NCBI GenBank assembly: GCA_020073165.1
Contig: JAIQFP010000005.1
Coordinates: 186,001 to 250,000, forward strand
Origin: Terriglobia bacterium
GTDB taxonomy: Bacteria > Acidobacteriota > Terriglobia > Terriglobales > Acidobacteriaceae
Reading direction: 5' to 3'
Length of the DNA: 64,000 nt
Part shown: in pieces, positions 1 to 9,777 of the stretch
Numbering within the stretch: position 1 is the stretch's first letter
How the letters are laid out: each line of letters begins with the position of its first letter
The notes under the pieces: model-generated
The model's input: only the letters and a program-made list of their open reading frames with translations
What the model was told of the DNA's origin: nothing
Databases searched by the model: none
Made by a program: the position numbers and the translations under genes

Positions 1-2
1 AC

Positions 3-2042
3 GAACTGCGGGTCTTCTACACCATCGATGCGGGTCCGGCGCACAGGCTGGTGAAAGTCGACCTCAAGGGCAATCAGTACTTCCCCGAGGACCTGCTGCG
101 CTCCCGCATGCAAGTGCAGCCTGCCGGCAGAGTGTTTTCCCAGGGACGTTACAGCCAGGGCTTGCTCAACGGCGACGTGCGGGGCCTGGAGAACCTATAT
201 GTCACCAACGGGTTCCAACAGGTGAAGATCACCAGCAATGTGACGGATAACTACCAGGGCCAGCAAAACCGCCTAGCGGTCGAGATCACGGTGAACGAGG
301 GGCCGCAGACGCTGGTGGGTGTACTGCACATCCTGGGCAACCAGACCATCCCCGAGGCCAGGTTCCCCGCGCTCAACACCAGTCCGGGGCAGCCCTATTC
401 GGAAGCCAACATCGCCTCTGACCGGGAGATTCTTCTGAATTATTACTTCAACCGTGGTTTTCCGGATGCCACTTTCGAAGCCTCGGCTAAGCCGGCGGCA
501 GGCGAGGCCAACCGCATGGATGTGACCTTTACCATTCATGAGGGTCAGCAGGTGTTCGTGGATCAGGTTCTGGTTTCGGGCCTGGACCACACTCGGCCCG
601 GTGTAGTGCAGCGCCAACTGCAAGTGAAATCGGGCGACCCCTTGGGTCAGATTGACCTGCTGAGAACCCAGCAGAAGCTGTATGACCTGGGCATTTTCAG
701 TCAGGTGGAAACCGCGGTGCAGAATCCCGACGGGGAAGAGCGCGAGAAGAACGTGCTGGTGGACATGCAGGAAGCCAAGCGCTACACCTTTCTCTACGGC
801 TTGGGACTGGAGTTCCAGACCGGGACTCCGGCCGTGGGAACCAGCAAACCGCTGGGGGAAACGGGGGTGAGCCCGCGGGTTTCCTTTGAGGTGACGCGCC
901 TGAATTTCCTGGGACTCAACCACACTGTGACACTCAAGACCCATGTGGGGCGCCTGCAGCAGCGCGCCCTGGTCAGCTACGACGCCCCGGGGTTGTTCAA
1001 CAGCGAGAACTGGCGGCTGCTGTTCACCAGTTTTTATGACAACACTCTGGACGTGACCACCTTTACCTCTCGGCGTCTGGAGGGATCGGTGCAGGCGCAG
1101 CAGACGATCAGCAAGGCCAGCACCATGAACTACCGCTTTGCCTACCGCCAGGTGAAGGCGAGCGATATCGAAATCAGCCAGGACCAGATTCCCCTGCTCT
1201 CGCGCCCGACGCGCGTGGGCGGTCCGGGTTTCAGTTACATCCGCAACAAGCGCGACAACGATCTGGAGACCACCAAAGGCAACTACACCACGGTGGACGG
1301 CAGTGTGGCCTCCGGCTACTTCGGTTCGGAGGCGGATTTCAGCCGTTTCCTGATCCAGAACTCCACGTATTATTCATTTGGCAAGAATCGTCCGGCGGGC
1401 AAGAAATTTGTGTTTGCGCGCTCCACCCGCATTGGGATCGAGACGCAGTTTGGCACCACCTACGTGCTGGCGCCCGGGGACCCGTGCCCACACGGCTTGA
1501 CCACCTGCGCGGTTATCCCACTCCCGGAACGCTTTTTCTCAGGCGGCGGCAACTCGCATCGCGGGTTTGGATTGAACCAGGCCGGCCCCCGCGATCCCGT
1601 GACCGGATTTCCCTTGGGCGGCGCCGCCCTGTTTCTCAACAATCTGGAACTGCGATTACCCCCGGTGACGCTGCCCTTTTTCCAGGACAACATCAGCTTC
1701 GCGATTTTCCATGATGCGGGCAACGTGTTCACCGACGGGCACGACATGCTGCACAGCCTGCTGCGCTGGCGCCAGAAGGACCCGGAGATCTGCCAGCAAG
1801 CACCTTCACGGGACAACACCGTGAACCAATGCAATTACAACTACATTTCCCATGCCATTGGAGTTGGTGTACGCTACAAGACGCCCATCGGCCCAGTGCG
1901 CTTTGATTTCGGCTACAACCTGAATCCGCCGAGGTTTCCGAGTACGCAGACGGTTACCGATGCGTTTGGAATGCGCAACGTCTTCGTTCCGCAACAAGTG
2001 AGTCACTTCAACGTTTTCTTTAGTATTGGACAGACATTCTGA
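3..2042 (+). CDS. Omp85-family outer membrane assembly protein (BamA/TamA-like), 5' end outside window
   Basis: The reading frame is open from base 3, so the gene starts before the window and the first ATG at 51 is internal. The visible part has about three POTRA-type repeats (the last around the stretch VLVSGLDHTRPGVVQRQLQ) followed by a bacterial surface antigen beta-barrel ending in F (IGQTF), as expected for a protein inserted by the BAM machinery. Omp85 proteins fold or insert outer-membrane proteins. The stop overlaps the next start by 1 nt (TGATG), and SurA-like and TamB-like genes follow, so this is an envelope-biogenesis operon. Whether it is BamA or TamA cannot be decided; coupling to a TamB-like gene favours a TamA-like role (inference). 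Confidence 0.9.
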   Translation, partial: ELRVFYTIDAGPAHRLVKVDLKGNQYFPEDLLRSRMQVQPAGRVFSQGRYSQGLLNGDVRGLENLYVTNGFQQVKITSNVTDNYQGQQNRLAVEITVNEGPQTLVGVLHILGNQTIPEARFPALNTSPGQPYSEANIASDREILLNYYFNRGFPDATFEASAKPAAGEANRMDVTFTIHEGQQVFVDQVLVSGLDHTRPGVVQRQLQVKSGDPLGQIDLLRTQQKLYDLGIFSQVETAVQNPDGEEREKNVLVDMQEAKRYTFLYGLGLEFQTGTPAVGTSKPLGETGVSPRVSFEVTRLNFLGLNHTVTLKTHVGRLQQRALVSYDAPGLFNSENWRLLFTSFYDNTLDVTTFTSRRLEGSVQAQQTISKASTMNYRFAYRQVKASDIEISQDQIPLLSRPTRVGGPGFSYIRNKRDNDLETTKGNYTTVDGSVASGYFGSEADFSRFLIQNSTYYSFGKNRPAGKKFVFARSTRIGIETQFGTTYVLAPGDPCPHGLTTCAVIPLPERFFSGGGNSHRGFGLNQAGPRDPVTGFPLGGAALFLNNLELRLPPVTLPFFQDNISFAIFHDAGNVFTDGHDMLHSLLRWRQKDPEICQQAPSRDNTVNQCNYNYISHAIGVGVRYKTPIGPVRFDFGYNLNPPRFPSTQTVTDAFGMRNVFVPQQVSHFNVFFSIGQTF

Positions 2043-2734
2043 TGAATAACCAGCTTTCCACACTCGCCTGGACCGCCGTACTGCTGGTGACTTCCGCGCT
2101 CCCAGCCCCTGCCGGCGAGGTCATTGACCGCATCGTAGCCACGGTGAATGGCCACATCATTCTGCAGAGCGATTGGGAGGACGCGGTCTGCTACGAAGCC
2201 TTTACCACCGGGCGCGCCCTGGACCAAGTTACAGCCGAGGACCGCAAAGCCGCGCTGGACCGGCTGATTGACCAGGAGTTGTTGCGCGAGCAGATGCGCG
2301 CTTCCGATTTCCCCCACGCTACCGATCAGGAAGTCGACAAGCGGGTCCAGGAGATCCGGCAACAATATCCCGGCCCCGAAGCCAGCACGGGTTGGCAATC
2401 CGCGTTGGCCCGCTATGGACTGAACGAAGGCGAACTCAAGAACCGCGTAGCCCTGCAACTCGACTTGATGCGGCTGGTGGATGCGCGTCTGCGCCCCACG
2501 GTGCAGATTGATTCCAAGAGTATCGAGAGCTACTACAACCAAGAATTGCTGCCGCAGATTCGCCAGTCCGGCGCCAAGGATGTTCCGCTGGCCGAGGTCA
2601 CTCCGAAGATCAAGGAATTGCTCACCCAGAAAAGGATGAACCAGTTGCTGACCGCCTGGTTGCAAAGCCTGCGGGCGGGCAGTGAAATCCATAGCGACGC
2701 CGGCCGGTCGAGTACCGGAGGCCGGGCGCAATGA
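2042..2734 (+). CDS. SurA N-terminal-like periplasmic chaperone without PPIase domain
   Basis: 230 residues with a signal peptide (residues 1-24, cleavage near APAGE), then the SurA N-terminal pattern EVIDRIVATVNGHIILQSDW and a helical chaperone region with the DRLIDQELL motif. SurA carries outer-membrane protein precursors across the periplasm. The parvulin (rotamase) domains of full-length SurA (about 430 residues) are absent, so only chaperone activity is expected. It overlaps the Omp85 gene by 1 nt and the TamB-like gene by 4 nt (ATGA), so it is translationally coupled to its likely client machinery. Confidence 0.85.
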   Translation: MNNQLSTLAWTAVLLVTSALPAPAGEVIDRIVATVNGHIILQSDWEDAVCYEAFTTGRALDQVTAEDRKAALDRLIDQELLREQMRASDFPHATDQEVDKRVQEIRQQYPGPEASTGWQSALARYGLNEGELKNRVALQLDLMRLVDARLRPTVQIDSKSIESYYNQELLPQIRQSGAKDVPLAEVTPKIKELLTQKRMNQLLTAWLQSLRAGSEIHSDAGRSSTGGRAQ

Positions 2735-5700
2735 CGGACACCGGCGCCAAGCCGCGTTGGCGCAGGGTCCGGAGATACCTGCTGTGGACGGCGCTGGCAT
2801 CGTTTCTCCTTCTGGGTGGCCTGGCCTGGTACACCACTACCGATTCCTTCCAGGCCATGGTGCGCCACCGCCTGGTAGCGGAACTGGAGCGCATTTCCGG
2901 TGGACGGGTTGAGCTCGGCGGTTTCCACACCATTCCGTTTCGCTTCCGCGTGGATGTGCGCGATCTCACTATTCACGGCCGGGAACAGCCGACTGAGGTC
3001 CCATATGCGCACGTGGACCGGCTGGTTGCCAAGGTGAAGATCATTTTGGTCCTGGGGGCTGAGTTCGGCTTCAGCGAGATGGTACTGGAGCGTCCGGTAG
3101 TTCATATCATCGTGTACCCCGACGGCAGCACCAGCCAGCCTCAACCCCAGGCGGCTCAGGCCTCGGCAAAGAACCCGGTCGAACCCCTGTTCTCGATGTC
3201 CATCAGCCGGCTTGAGGTGCGGCACGGCAAGTGGCTGTGGAATGACCAGGAGATCCCCCTCGATTTCACCGCCAACGACGTCTCCGCAGACATGACGTAC
3301 TCCCTGCTGCACCGGCACTACACGGGCAATCTGCTACTAGGCAAGGTGGACACCACATTTAAGGCTTGGCGGCCAGTTGCGTGGACAGCCGAAGCACACT
3401 TCACCCTGGCCCAGGACAAGCTCGAAATACAGAGTCTGAAGGCAACTTCGGGCCGCTCACGTCTACAGGCCAGCGGCCGCGTGGACGATTTTCGTCACCC
3501 GAAGTTTGATGGCACCTATGACGTGAGTTTGGATCTGGGTGAACTGGGGTCCGTCACACGCCGGCGTGAATTGCGAGGAGGCGTGTTCACCGCCAACGGG
3601 CGCGGCACCTGGTCCATGCAGGAGTTCTCTTCTCAAGGCAAGCTGCTGGTGAATAACCTGGAGTGGAGCGACCCGTCGTTCAGCCTTGCTAATGCGGACT
3701 TAAGCGCGCAATTTTCCGTTGACCCGAATCGGCTCACGCTGACGCAAGTCCAATCGCGCGTGCTGGGTGGAAGCATGAGCGGCGCTGCCGACATCACCAA
3801 CTGGCGGAGTGCGTCACCGCCGGCCAAAGCCGCCAAGGGGAAGCGCCCCGAAGAGCAGCAGAAGGGTACCCTTCGGCTGCGGATTAACGATCTCTCGATC
3901 GCCGCGGTGGCTGCGGCTCTGTCCACACGCAGGTTGCCTTTCAATCGCATGAATCTGGCCGGCGCGGCCAGCGGCACGGTAGCCGCGCAGTGGAAGGGCT
4001 CCCCGCAAAGTGCAGAGGTTGACATTGCGCTCGACGTCGTCCCACCGCCCCGGCTTACTGCGGGACAGATACCCGTGACCGCGCACACGCGTGCTACCTA
4101 CCGGGGGGCTCCGGGAGAATTGCAAGTAGCCGACCTCAGCGCGGCGACGCGGGCTACGCAGGTGCGTGCCTCGGGCACGCTGTCCCGATCAGCGGCCTTG
4201 AAGCTGTCGATGACAACTACCGATGTCGGGGAATGGCAGCCTATCCTGGCCGCGTTCGGAGCTCCCGACCGGATCCCGCTCCGGGTACATGGACACGCAT
4301 CGTTCAACGGAGTGGCCACCGGCAGGCTCTCTGACGTGACCATTGCCGGAAATCTTCAGATCCTGGACTTTGACTCTGTGATGCCAGCCACCGAGCGCAC
4401 TCGCGAGCGGGAACTGCATTGGGATTCACTGGCCACCGATCTCGAGGTCTCGCAGCGCAGCTTCGCAGCGCGCAACGGCCGACTGCACCACGGGGAAGCC
4501 GCCATCCGTTTCGACCTGAGCGCCAATCTGCAGAATGGGCGTTTCACCGAGTCGAGCCCCTTTACCGCGCGAGTGAACCTGCGCAATGCCGATGTGGCCG
4601 AGGTGCTCGCGCTGGCCGGGTACGACTATCCGGTGACCGGCACGCTCAACCTGCGTCTGCAGGCCTCGGGCACCAAGGCACAGCCGCATGGCGAAGGCCA
4701 GGTGCTGCTGACCAAGGCAACGATCTACGGGGACCCGGTGGAGCGCTTCTACTCTGACCTGCGCTTCCTTGGCAGTGAGGCCGAACTCAACAACATTCAA
4801 CTGACGCATTACGAGGCTCGGGTTACGGGCGGCGCTACCTACGATTCCTCTTCCCACGCATTGCACTTCAACCTGACGGGCAAGGACTTCGACCTACTTC
4901 GCATACCCATGCTGCAAGCCAGTCGCATGCGGGTCGAAGGCCGCATGGACTTCACTGCGGTGGGTTCGGGAACGCTGGAAGAGCCGGTGATCAATGCCAC
5001 CGCCCACCTGCGCGACCTTACCTTGGATCATGAGCGTTCCGGCGACTTCACCATTGAGGCGGTTACCCAGGGCGCCGACCTTCGTTTGACGGGGCAATCG
5101 CAGTTCGAGCATGCCGAGCTCAGCATCGATGGCAACATTCACCTGCGTGATGACTGGCCGTCGTCAATGAACCTGCACTTCAATCATCTCGATGTGGATC
5201 CGCTGCTGCGGACCTACCTGCAAGGACGGGTCACCGGGCATTCGTCCGTTGCTGGTGAGTTGCAATTGCGAGGTCCTCTGCGCCAGCCGCGGCAACTGGA
5301 TATGGCCGGCAACCTGACCGATTTCAACGCCGAACTGGAGAACATCAAGGTTCACAACGATGGGCCCGTGCGGTTTTCCGTGTCCAGTCAGTTGCTGAAG
5401 GTTGAACAATTCCGGCTGGTCGGGGAGGGAACCGATCTGTCCGCGACCGGATCGGTTCAGCTCAGCGGCGATCGCCAACTGGACCTCCGGGCCCAAGGCA
5501 GCGTCAACCTGCAATTGATCGAGAGCCTGAATCCCGATTTCACCTCGTCTGGCATGGTGACGATGGATGTGACGGTGTCGGGCACAGCCAGCCGCCCGGC
5601 GATGCAGGGGCGCCTGCAGATCAACAAGGGCAGCCTGGCCTACATCGATCTGCCTAGCGCCTTGAGCGACATCAACGGATCATTGATTTTCAACCAGGAC

Positions 5701-6759
5701 CGTTTGCAGATTGAAAGTCTCACTGCGCATGTGGGCGGCGGGCAGGTGAAGTTCGGCGGTTACGTGACTACCTACAACCGTCAGATCAACTTCGATCTTA
5801 CGCTACAGGGACAGGATGTCCGCCTGCGCTACCCGCCCGGCGTCAGCTCCACCACGACGGCTGACCTGCACTGGGTGGGCTCGGCGTCGGGCTCCACGCT
5901 GTCGGGGGACATGACGGTCACCAAGCTGGGGATCACACCCGGCTTTGACTTCGGGGCCTATCTGGAGCGCGCAGCACAGTCCACCAGCCTGCCGCAGACC
6001 AACCCGCTGCTGAACCGGATCAAGCTCGATGTGCACATTGTGACCACGCCGGAACTGCAGATGCAAACCGCGGTGGTGAGGCTTTCCGGCGACGCTGACC
6101 TGCGGCTGCGGGGCAGCGCGGCCAAGCCGGTTCTGCTCGGCCGGGCCAACGTCCTGGAGGGTGAAATTTACATAAATGGGGCCAAGTACCGCCTGGAACG
6201 CGGCGATGTCACTTTCACCAATCCGGTCAGCACCACGCCAGTGCTGGACTTGCAGGCGGCCACGCGGGTACGCGATTACGACATTACCCTCAACCTGAAT
6301 GGCCACATTGACAAACTCAACGTCACCTACCGCTCCGAACCGCCGCTGCCCACCGCCGACATCATCGCGCTGCTCGCTCTGGGCCGCACCCAGGAGGAGT
6401 CGGCGTTACAGCAGGGGGGACAGTCGGCATTCACCCAGGAAGCCTCCAGCGCGATCATTGCCGAAGCGCTCAACGCCACCGTCAGCAACCGGGTGCAGCG
6501 GCTGTTTGGCGTCAGCCGCATCAAGATCGATCCCCAGGGGCTGAGCACCGAGACCAGCCCGGTACGCGGGCCGCAGGTCACCATCGAACAGCAAGTCGCA
6601 AACAACCTCACGCTCACCTACAGCACCAACGTCTCCCAGGCTTCCCAGCAGATTATCCAGGTGGAGTACAACATCACGCGCAACATCTCGATCGTCGGCA
6701 TCCGTGACCAGAACGGCGTAGTCAGCTTCGATGTACGAATCCGCCGGCGCAGGAGGTAG
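2731..6759 (+). CDS. TamB-like translocation/assembly module protein (AsmA/DUF490 family)
   Basis: 1342 residues. One N-terminal transmembrane anchor (about residues 15-35, YLLWTALASFLLLGGLAWY) is followed by a very long beta-rich periplasmic region and a C-terminal TamB/DUF490 domain with the motif PPLPTADIIALLALGRT. Family members bridge inner and outer membranes and are implicated in outer-membrane protein assembly and phospholipid transport. Length and architecture fit TamB of E. coli (about 1259 residues). The start overlaps the preceding stop by 4 nt. Position after Omp85 and SurA-like genes supports an envelope assembly role. Confidence 0.9.
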   Translation: MTDTGAKPRWRRVRRYLLWTALASFLLLGGLAWYTTTDSFQAMVRHRLVAELERISGGRVELGGFHTIPFRFRVDVRDLTIHGREQPTEVPYAHVDRLVAKVKIILVLGAEFGFSEMVLERPVVHIIVYPDGSTSQPQPQAAQASAKNPVEPLFSMSISRLEVRHGKWLWNDQEIPLDFTANDVSADMTYSLLHRHYTGNLLLGKVDTTFKAWRPVAWTAEAHFTLAQDKLEIQSLKATSGRSRLQASGRVDDFRHPKFDGTYDVSLDLGELGSVTRRRELRGGVFTANGRGTWSMQEFSSQGKLLVNNLEWSDPSFSLANADLSAQFSVDPNRLTLTQVQSRVLGGSMSGAADITNWRSASPPAKAAKGKRPEEQQKGTLRLRINDLSIAAVAAALSTRRLPFNRMNLAGAASGTVAAQWKGSPQSAEVDIALDVVPPPRLTAGQIPVTAHTRATYRGAPGELQVADLSAATRATQVRASGTLSRSAALKLSMTTTDVGEWQPILAAFGAPDRIPLRVHGHASFNGVATGRLSDVTIAGNLQILDFDSVMPATERTRERELHWDSLATDLEVSQRSFAARNGRLHHGEAAIRFDLSANLQNGRFTESSPFTARVNLRNADVAEVLALAGYDYPVTGTLNLRLQASGTKAQPHGEGQVLLTKATIYGDPVERFYSDLRFLGSEAELNNIQLTHYEARVTGGATYDSSSHALHFNLTGKDFDLLRIPMLQASRMRVEGRMDFTAVGSGTLEEPVINATAHLRDLTLDHERSGDFTIEAVTQGADLRLTGQSQFEHAELSIDGNIHLRDDWPSSMNLHFNHLDVDPLLRTYLQGRVTGHSSVAGELQLRGPLRQPRQLDMAGNLTDFNAELENIKVHNDGPVRFSVSSQLLKVEQFRLVGEGTDLSATGSVQLSGDRQLDLRAQGSVNLQLIESLNPDFTSSGMVTMDVTVSGTASRPAMQGRLQINKGSLAYIDLPSALSDINGSLIFNQDRLQIESLTAHVGGGQVKFGGYVTTYNRQINFDLTLQGQDVRLRYPPGVSSTTTADLHWVGSASGSTLSGDMTVTKLGITPGFDFGAYLERAAQSTSLPQTNPLLNRIKLDVHIVTTPELQMQTAVVRLSGDADLRLRGSAAKPVLLGRANVLEGEIYINGAKYRLERGDVTFTNPVSTTPVLDLQAATRVRDYDITLNLNGHIDKLNVTYRSEPPLPTADIIALLALGRTQEESALQQGGQSAFTQEASSAIIAEALNATVSNRVQRLFGVSRIKIDPQGLSTETSPVRGPQVTIEQQVANNLTLTYSTNVSQASQQIIQVEYNITRNISIVGIRDQNGVVSFDVRIRRRRR

Positions 6760-6840
6760 GTGCCTTCGCGCGCCGGCGTCTCGACGGCATTCCGTCCTCA
6801 CCTCTGATCACTCCTCAGACGGGCCGGTGCACTCCGGGGC

Positions 6841-6846
6841 TACAAT
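6841..6846 (+). promoter_or_regulatory. -10 box TACAAT for a probably leaderless pcm mRNA
   Basis: TACAAT ends 6 nt before the GTG at 6853, and no Shine-Dalgarno lies between. The normal -10 to start-site distance puts transcription initiation at the start codon. No good -35 is visible. The same layout recurs elsewhere in the window. Confidence 0.45.
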
Positions 6847-6852
6847 CTAGAT

Positions 6853-7521
6853 GTGGCGGTGCGAGTTCAGCCCGATCGCTTTGTAGCCGAGCGCCAGAAG
6901 ATGGTGGAGCGTCAGCTGCGCGATCGGGGCATTCGTGATCTGCGGGTGCTGGATGCCATGGCGCGGGTTCCACGGCACGAGTTCGTGGCGGAACAGTATT
7001 GGGAGCAGGCCTACGAAGATCACCCCATCCCCATCGGCCACGGCCAGACCGTATCGCAACCCTACATTGTGGCGGTTACGCTGGATGCGCTGGATTTGCA
7101 ACCCTTCGACATTGTGCTGGAGATTGGCACCGGTTCGGGATACCAGACGGCTCTGCTCGCCGAACTCACGGACCGGGTTTACTCGATAGAGCGGCACGAA
7201 GCTCTAGCACACCTCGCCGAGGCCGCCCTGCTGCGCCTAGGCTATTCCAATGTGAACGTCATCGTGGGCGACGGCAGTGCGGGCCTGCCCGCGCTGGCGC
7301 CTTTCGACGCCATTGCCGTCTCCGCAGCCGCGCCGCAGATTCCAAAGTCTCTCCTGGAACAGTTGCGGGAAGGTGGACGCATGGTGATCCCCGTGGGCCC
7401 AGCCGACGTGCAGGAACTGCAACTGGTGCGCAAGCTCCAAGACCGTCCCCTCGTCGAAACCCTGGAAGGCTGCCGCTTCGTTCCGCTGATCGGTGACCAG
7501 GGATATGGTTCGGGCTGGTAG
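6853..7521 (+). CDS. pcm: Protein-L-isoaspartate O-methyltransferase
   Basis: 222 residues, close to the usual 210-220. It methylates L-isoaspartyl residues with S-adenosylmethionine to repair age-damaged proteins. The SAM-binding motif VLEIGTGSGYQTALLAEL and the family signature around the post-I motif (VYSIERHEALAHLAE) are present, as is the N-terminal region RVPRHEFVAEQYWEQAYED. GTG start; the ATG two bases upstream is in another frame. A TACAAT box ends 6 nt before the GTG, so the mRNA may be leaderless. Confidence 0.95.
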   Translation: MAVRVQPDRFVAERQKMVERQLRDRGIRDLRVLDAMARVPRHEFVAEQYWEQAYEDHPIPIGHGQTVSQPYIVAVTLDALDLQPFDIVLEIGTGSGYQTALLAELTDRVYSIERHEALAHLAEAALLRLGYSNVNVIVGDGSAGLPALAPFDAIAVSAAAPQIPKSLLEQLREGGRMVIPVGPADVQELQLVRKLQDRPLVETLEGCRFVPLIGDQGYGSGW

Positions 7522-7649
7522 GCGGAAACGAATTGCTTTTCGCCGACATCTAAACAAGTGAGAGTGAATCTGTGGGCGCTATGCAGTTGATCGGCAATTA
7601 TTTCCAGACCAGGTTTCGGCCCCGCGCAATTCTGACGGGAGGAAAGAAA

Positions 7650-8447
7650 ATGAGGATACTCAACTGGTTCCACCTGCTTGTTCTGCTCGCGTTACTTTTC
7701 CTGGTTCCGGCATGGGCGCAGCAACCTGAGGCCCGGCCGCCCGCAGCTCGCACAACTGCGATCGCGGCGGGGCGCTACGACCAGCAGATCCAGGACCGGG
7801 TTACCAAGCTGCTAGGTTCAAAAGACAAATGGAAAGGCATCTCGGCCACCACGGAAGATGGCATCGTCACCCTGCAGGGATCGGTGAGGCTCTATATCGA
7901 TAAAGCTGACGTGGCCCGCAAGGTGGACCGCATCGAGCACGTAGAAGGTGTGCGCAACCAGGTTCAGGTCGAGGGCAGCGTGCCCGATGCTGAACTGCAA
8001 AGCAAGCTGGCCGACAAGCTTCGCTATGACCGCATCGGCTTCGGCATCATGTTCAACAGTTTGGGGCTCAAGGTGGAGAACGGCGTGGTCACGGTGAGCG
8101 GCGACGTGCACGATTACCCCAGCCGCGACTCGGCGATTGCGGTTGTCGAGACCACACCCGGCGTGAAGGATGTGATTGACGAGATCAACGTCCTGCCCAC
8201 CTCCGGCTTCGACGATGACCTGCGCATCCGCATCGCCCGCGCGATTTACGGTGATCCGACCCTGCGCAAATACGCCATCGATCCGCAGAAGCCCATCCGC
8301 ATCATCGTAGACAATGGCCATGTGACGCTTGAGGGCGTGGTGATTAGCCAGCTCGACAAACAGCTCGCCGGCGTCCGGGCCAACTCGGTGCCTAACGTGT
8401 TCAGCGTGACCAACAACCTGATGGTGCCCGGCAAGAAAGGGAAGTAA
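7650..8447 (+). CDS. Secreted BON-domain protein
   Basis: 265 residues from the ATG at 7650, chosen because GGGAGGAAAG precedes it and because a signal peptide (MRILNWFHLLVLLALLFLV, cleaved near AWAQ) begins exactly there; an upstream in-frame ATG at 7572 has neither. At least three BON-type repeats follow, seen as IQDRVTKLLGSKDKWKGIS/VTLQGSV, LADKLRYDR/VTVSGDVHDY and IRIARAIYGD/VTLEGVV. BON domains are thought to bind membranes or peptidoglycan-associated partners and occur in periplasmic stress proteins such as OsmY. Exact role unknown. Confidence 0.85.
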   Translation: MRILNWFHLLVLLALLFLVPAWAQQPEARPPAARTTAIAAGRYDQQIQDRVTKLLGSKDKWKGISATTEDGIVTLQGSVRLYIDKADVARKVDRIEHVEGVRNQVQVEGSVPDAELQSKLADKLRYDRIGFGIMFNSLGLKVENGVVTVSGDVHDYPSRDSAIAVVETTPGVKDVIDEINVLPTSGFDDDLRIRIARAIYGDPTLRKYAIDPQKPIRIIVDNGHVTLEGVVISQLDKQLAGVRANSVPNVFSVTNNLMVPGKKGK

Positions 8448-8494
8448 GAGGGAAGCCTGAGGTTCCCGTTCAAGCCAAACCTCCCAAAGGTGGC

Positions 8495-8536
8495 GTCATC
8501 CCGAAGCCCGGCGCACTTCAGCCGGGCGAGGGATCT
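8495..8536. repeat. Dispersed REP-like repeat (GTCATCCCGA ... CGAGGGATCT)
   Basis: Intergenic segment starting GTCATCCCGA and ending GCGAGGGATCT, with an internal GCCCGGC/GCCGGGC inverted repeat. Related pieces occur at 41913-41988 and 55382-55402. Such GTCATCC...GGATCT units are typical dispersed repeats, but this copy is divergent. Confidence 0.4.
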
Positions 8537-8589
8537 TGCGCGCAGCGGCCACCGTGTCGAGAGCAGGACAGCCTCCGCTTCTGATAGCT

Positions 8590-8595
8590 TAGAAT
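8590..8595 (+). promoter_or_regulatory. -10 box TAGAAT for a probably leaderless prenyltransferase mRNA
   Basis: TAGAAT ends 6 nt before the GTG at 8602, with no Shine-Dalgarno between. The geometry is the same as at pcm. Confidence 0.45.
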
Positions 8596-8601
8596 CTCCC
8601 C

Positions 8602-9465
8602 GTGGCCCTCGTGCACAACCTGCGCGTCACGCTGGAGATGATCAAGTGGGAGCACTCGGTGTTCGCGCTCCCCTTTGCCCTGTGCGGGGCTATGCTGGCG
8701 GCGAAGGGCCTGCCGACCGCTCATCAGTTAGCGTGGATTGTTGTCGCCATGGTGGCGGCACGCTCGGCGGCGATGGCGTTCAACCGTCTCGCCGATGCCT
8801 CGATTGACGCTGCCAATCCCCGCACTCGCACCCGTGCCTTACCGTCGGGGACGTTGACGCCGCGCTTCGTGGCCGCGTTTGTCACGGTTTCCTGCGCAGT
8901 GTTTGTGCTCGCGGCCTGGCAACTGAACCGCCTGACCCTACTTCTGTCGCCGGTCGCGCTGGCCGTGGTGCTGCTCTACTCCTACGCCAAACGCTTCACC
9001 CGCTGGTCGCACCTGGTGCTGGGATTCGCCCTGGGCATCGCGCCGACGGCTGCCTGGATCGCGGTGCGCGGCTCCTTCGATCCGCGCATTCTGCTGCTCA
9101 CCGCCGCCGTAACTTTCTGGGTCGGCGGATTCGACGTGCTCTACGCCTGCCAGGACTTCGAATTCGATCAGCAGGCCGAGTTGCACTCCGTCCCGCGCCA
9201 TTTCGGGATCGCCCAATCCCTCTGGATCGCCCGCGGCTTGCACGTCCTCATGCTGCTGTTATTGCTGACCCTGGTGCCGACCTTCGCATTGGGCAAGCTG
9301 GCGATGGCTGGAGTCGCGGTAGTGGCGCTGCTGCTGGCCTACGAACACTCCCTGGTCTCAGCCCACGACCTCTCCCGGCTGAATGCCGCTTTCTTCACCA
9401 TGAATGGCGTGATTTCGGTGGTGTTTTTCTGCTTCGTCGCGGCGGACTTACTGATGGCCAAGTAG
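8602..9465 (+). CDS. UbiA-family polyprenyltransferase, probably of menaquinone synthesis (MqnP-like)
   Basis: 287 residues with about eight hydrophobic segments. The two prenyl-diphosphate/Mg2+ motifs are visible: NRLADASIDAANPRT (NxxxDxxxD) and YACQDFEFDQ (second Asp-rich motif). UbiA enzymes attach a polyprenyl chain to an aromatic ring in the membrane. Because mqnE of the futalosine pathway is encoded about 8 kb away, the likely job is prenylation of the futalosine-derived naphthoate, the role given to MqnP (inference; UbiA or a haem-type prenyltransferase remain possible). GTG start immediately after a -10-like TAGAAT. Confidence 0.85.
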   Translation: MALVHNLRVTLEMIKWEHSVFALPFALCGAMLAAKGLPTAHQLAWIVVAMVAARSAAMAFNRLADASIDAANPRTRTRALPSGTLTPRFVAAFVTVSCAVFVLAAWQLNRLTLLLSPVALAVVLLYSYAKRFTRWSHLVLGFALGIAPTAAWIAVRGSFDPRILLLTAAVTFWVGGFDVLYACQDFEFDQQAELHSVPRHFGIAQSLWIARGLHVLMLLLLLTLVPTFALGKLAMAGVAVVALLLAYEHSLVSAHDLSRLNAAFFTMNGVISVVFFCFVAADLLMAK

Positions 9466-9777
9466 AACTCAGGCGACTACACCAACTAACGGACCGATGA
9501 GTGATATAGCGATGTTTCAACAGCCAGGTGGACAGTGAAATGGCGATGCTACGCCACATGCCAATTTGCACAGGCACGTTGTCGCGTTGCATTCTCGCGG
9601 ACCATCCATTCGATGAGTCGCATTTCGCTGCTGCATTGCGACAAGCGAGCGACCAGATGAAGCTACCTCGAGCTCGGCCACCTCTCACACGCCGGGATCT
9701 GCCGCGCGGGTAGAGCGCGTATTCTTGCGGCGACTTGTTTCGCAGGTCAGGCGTGCCAGATTTCGTGAACACGGGTC
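9466..9777. other. Intergenic region, nothing convincing
   Basis: 312 bases between the prenyltransferase and the GloVer protein, which point toward each other. Short open frames on both strands lack Shine-Dalgarno, family resemblance and sensible composition. No clear T-tailed hairpin was found. Confidence 0.5.
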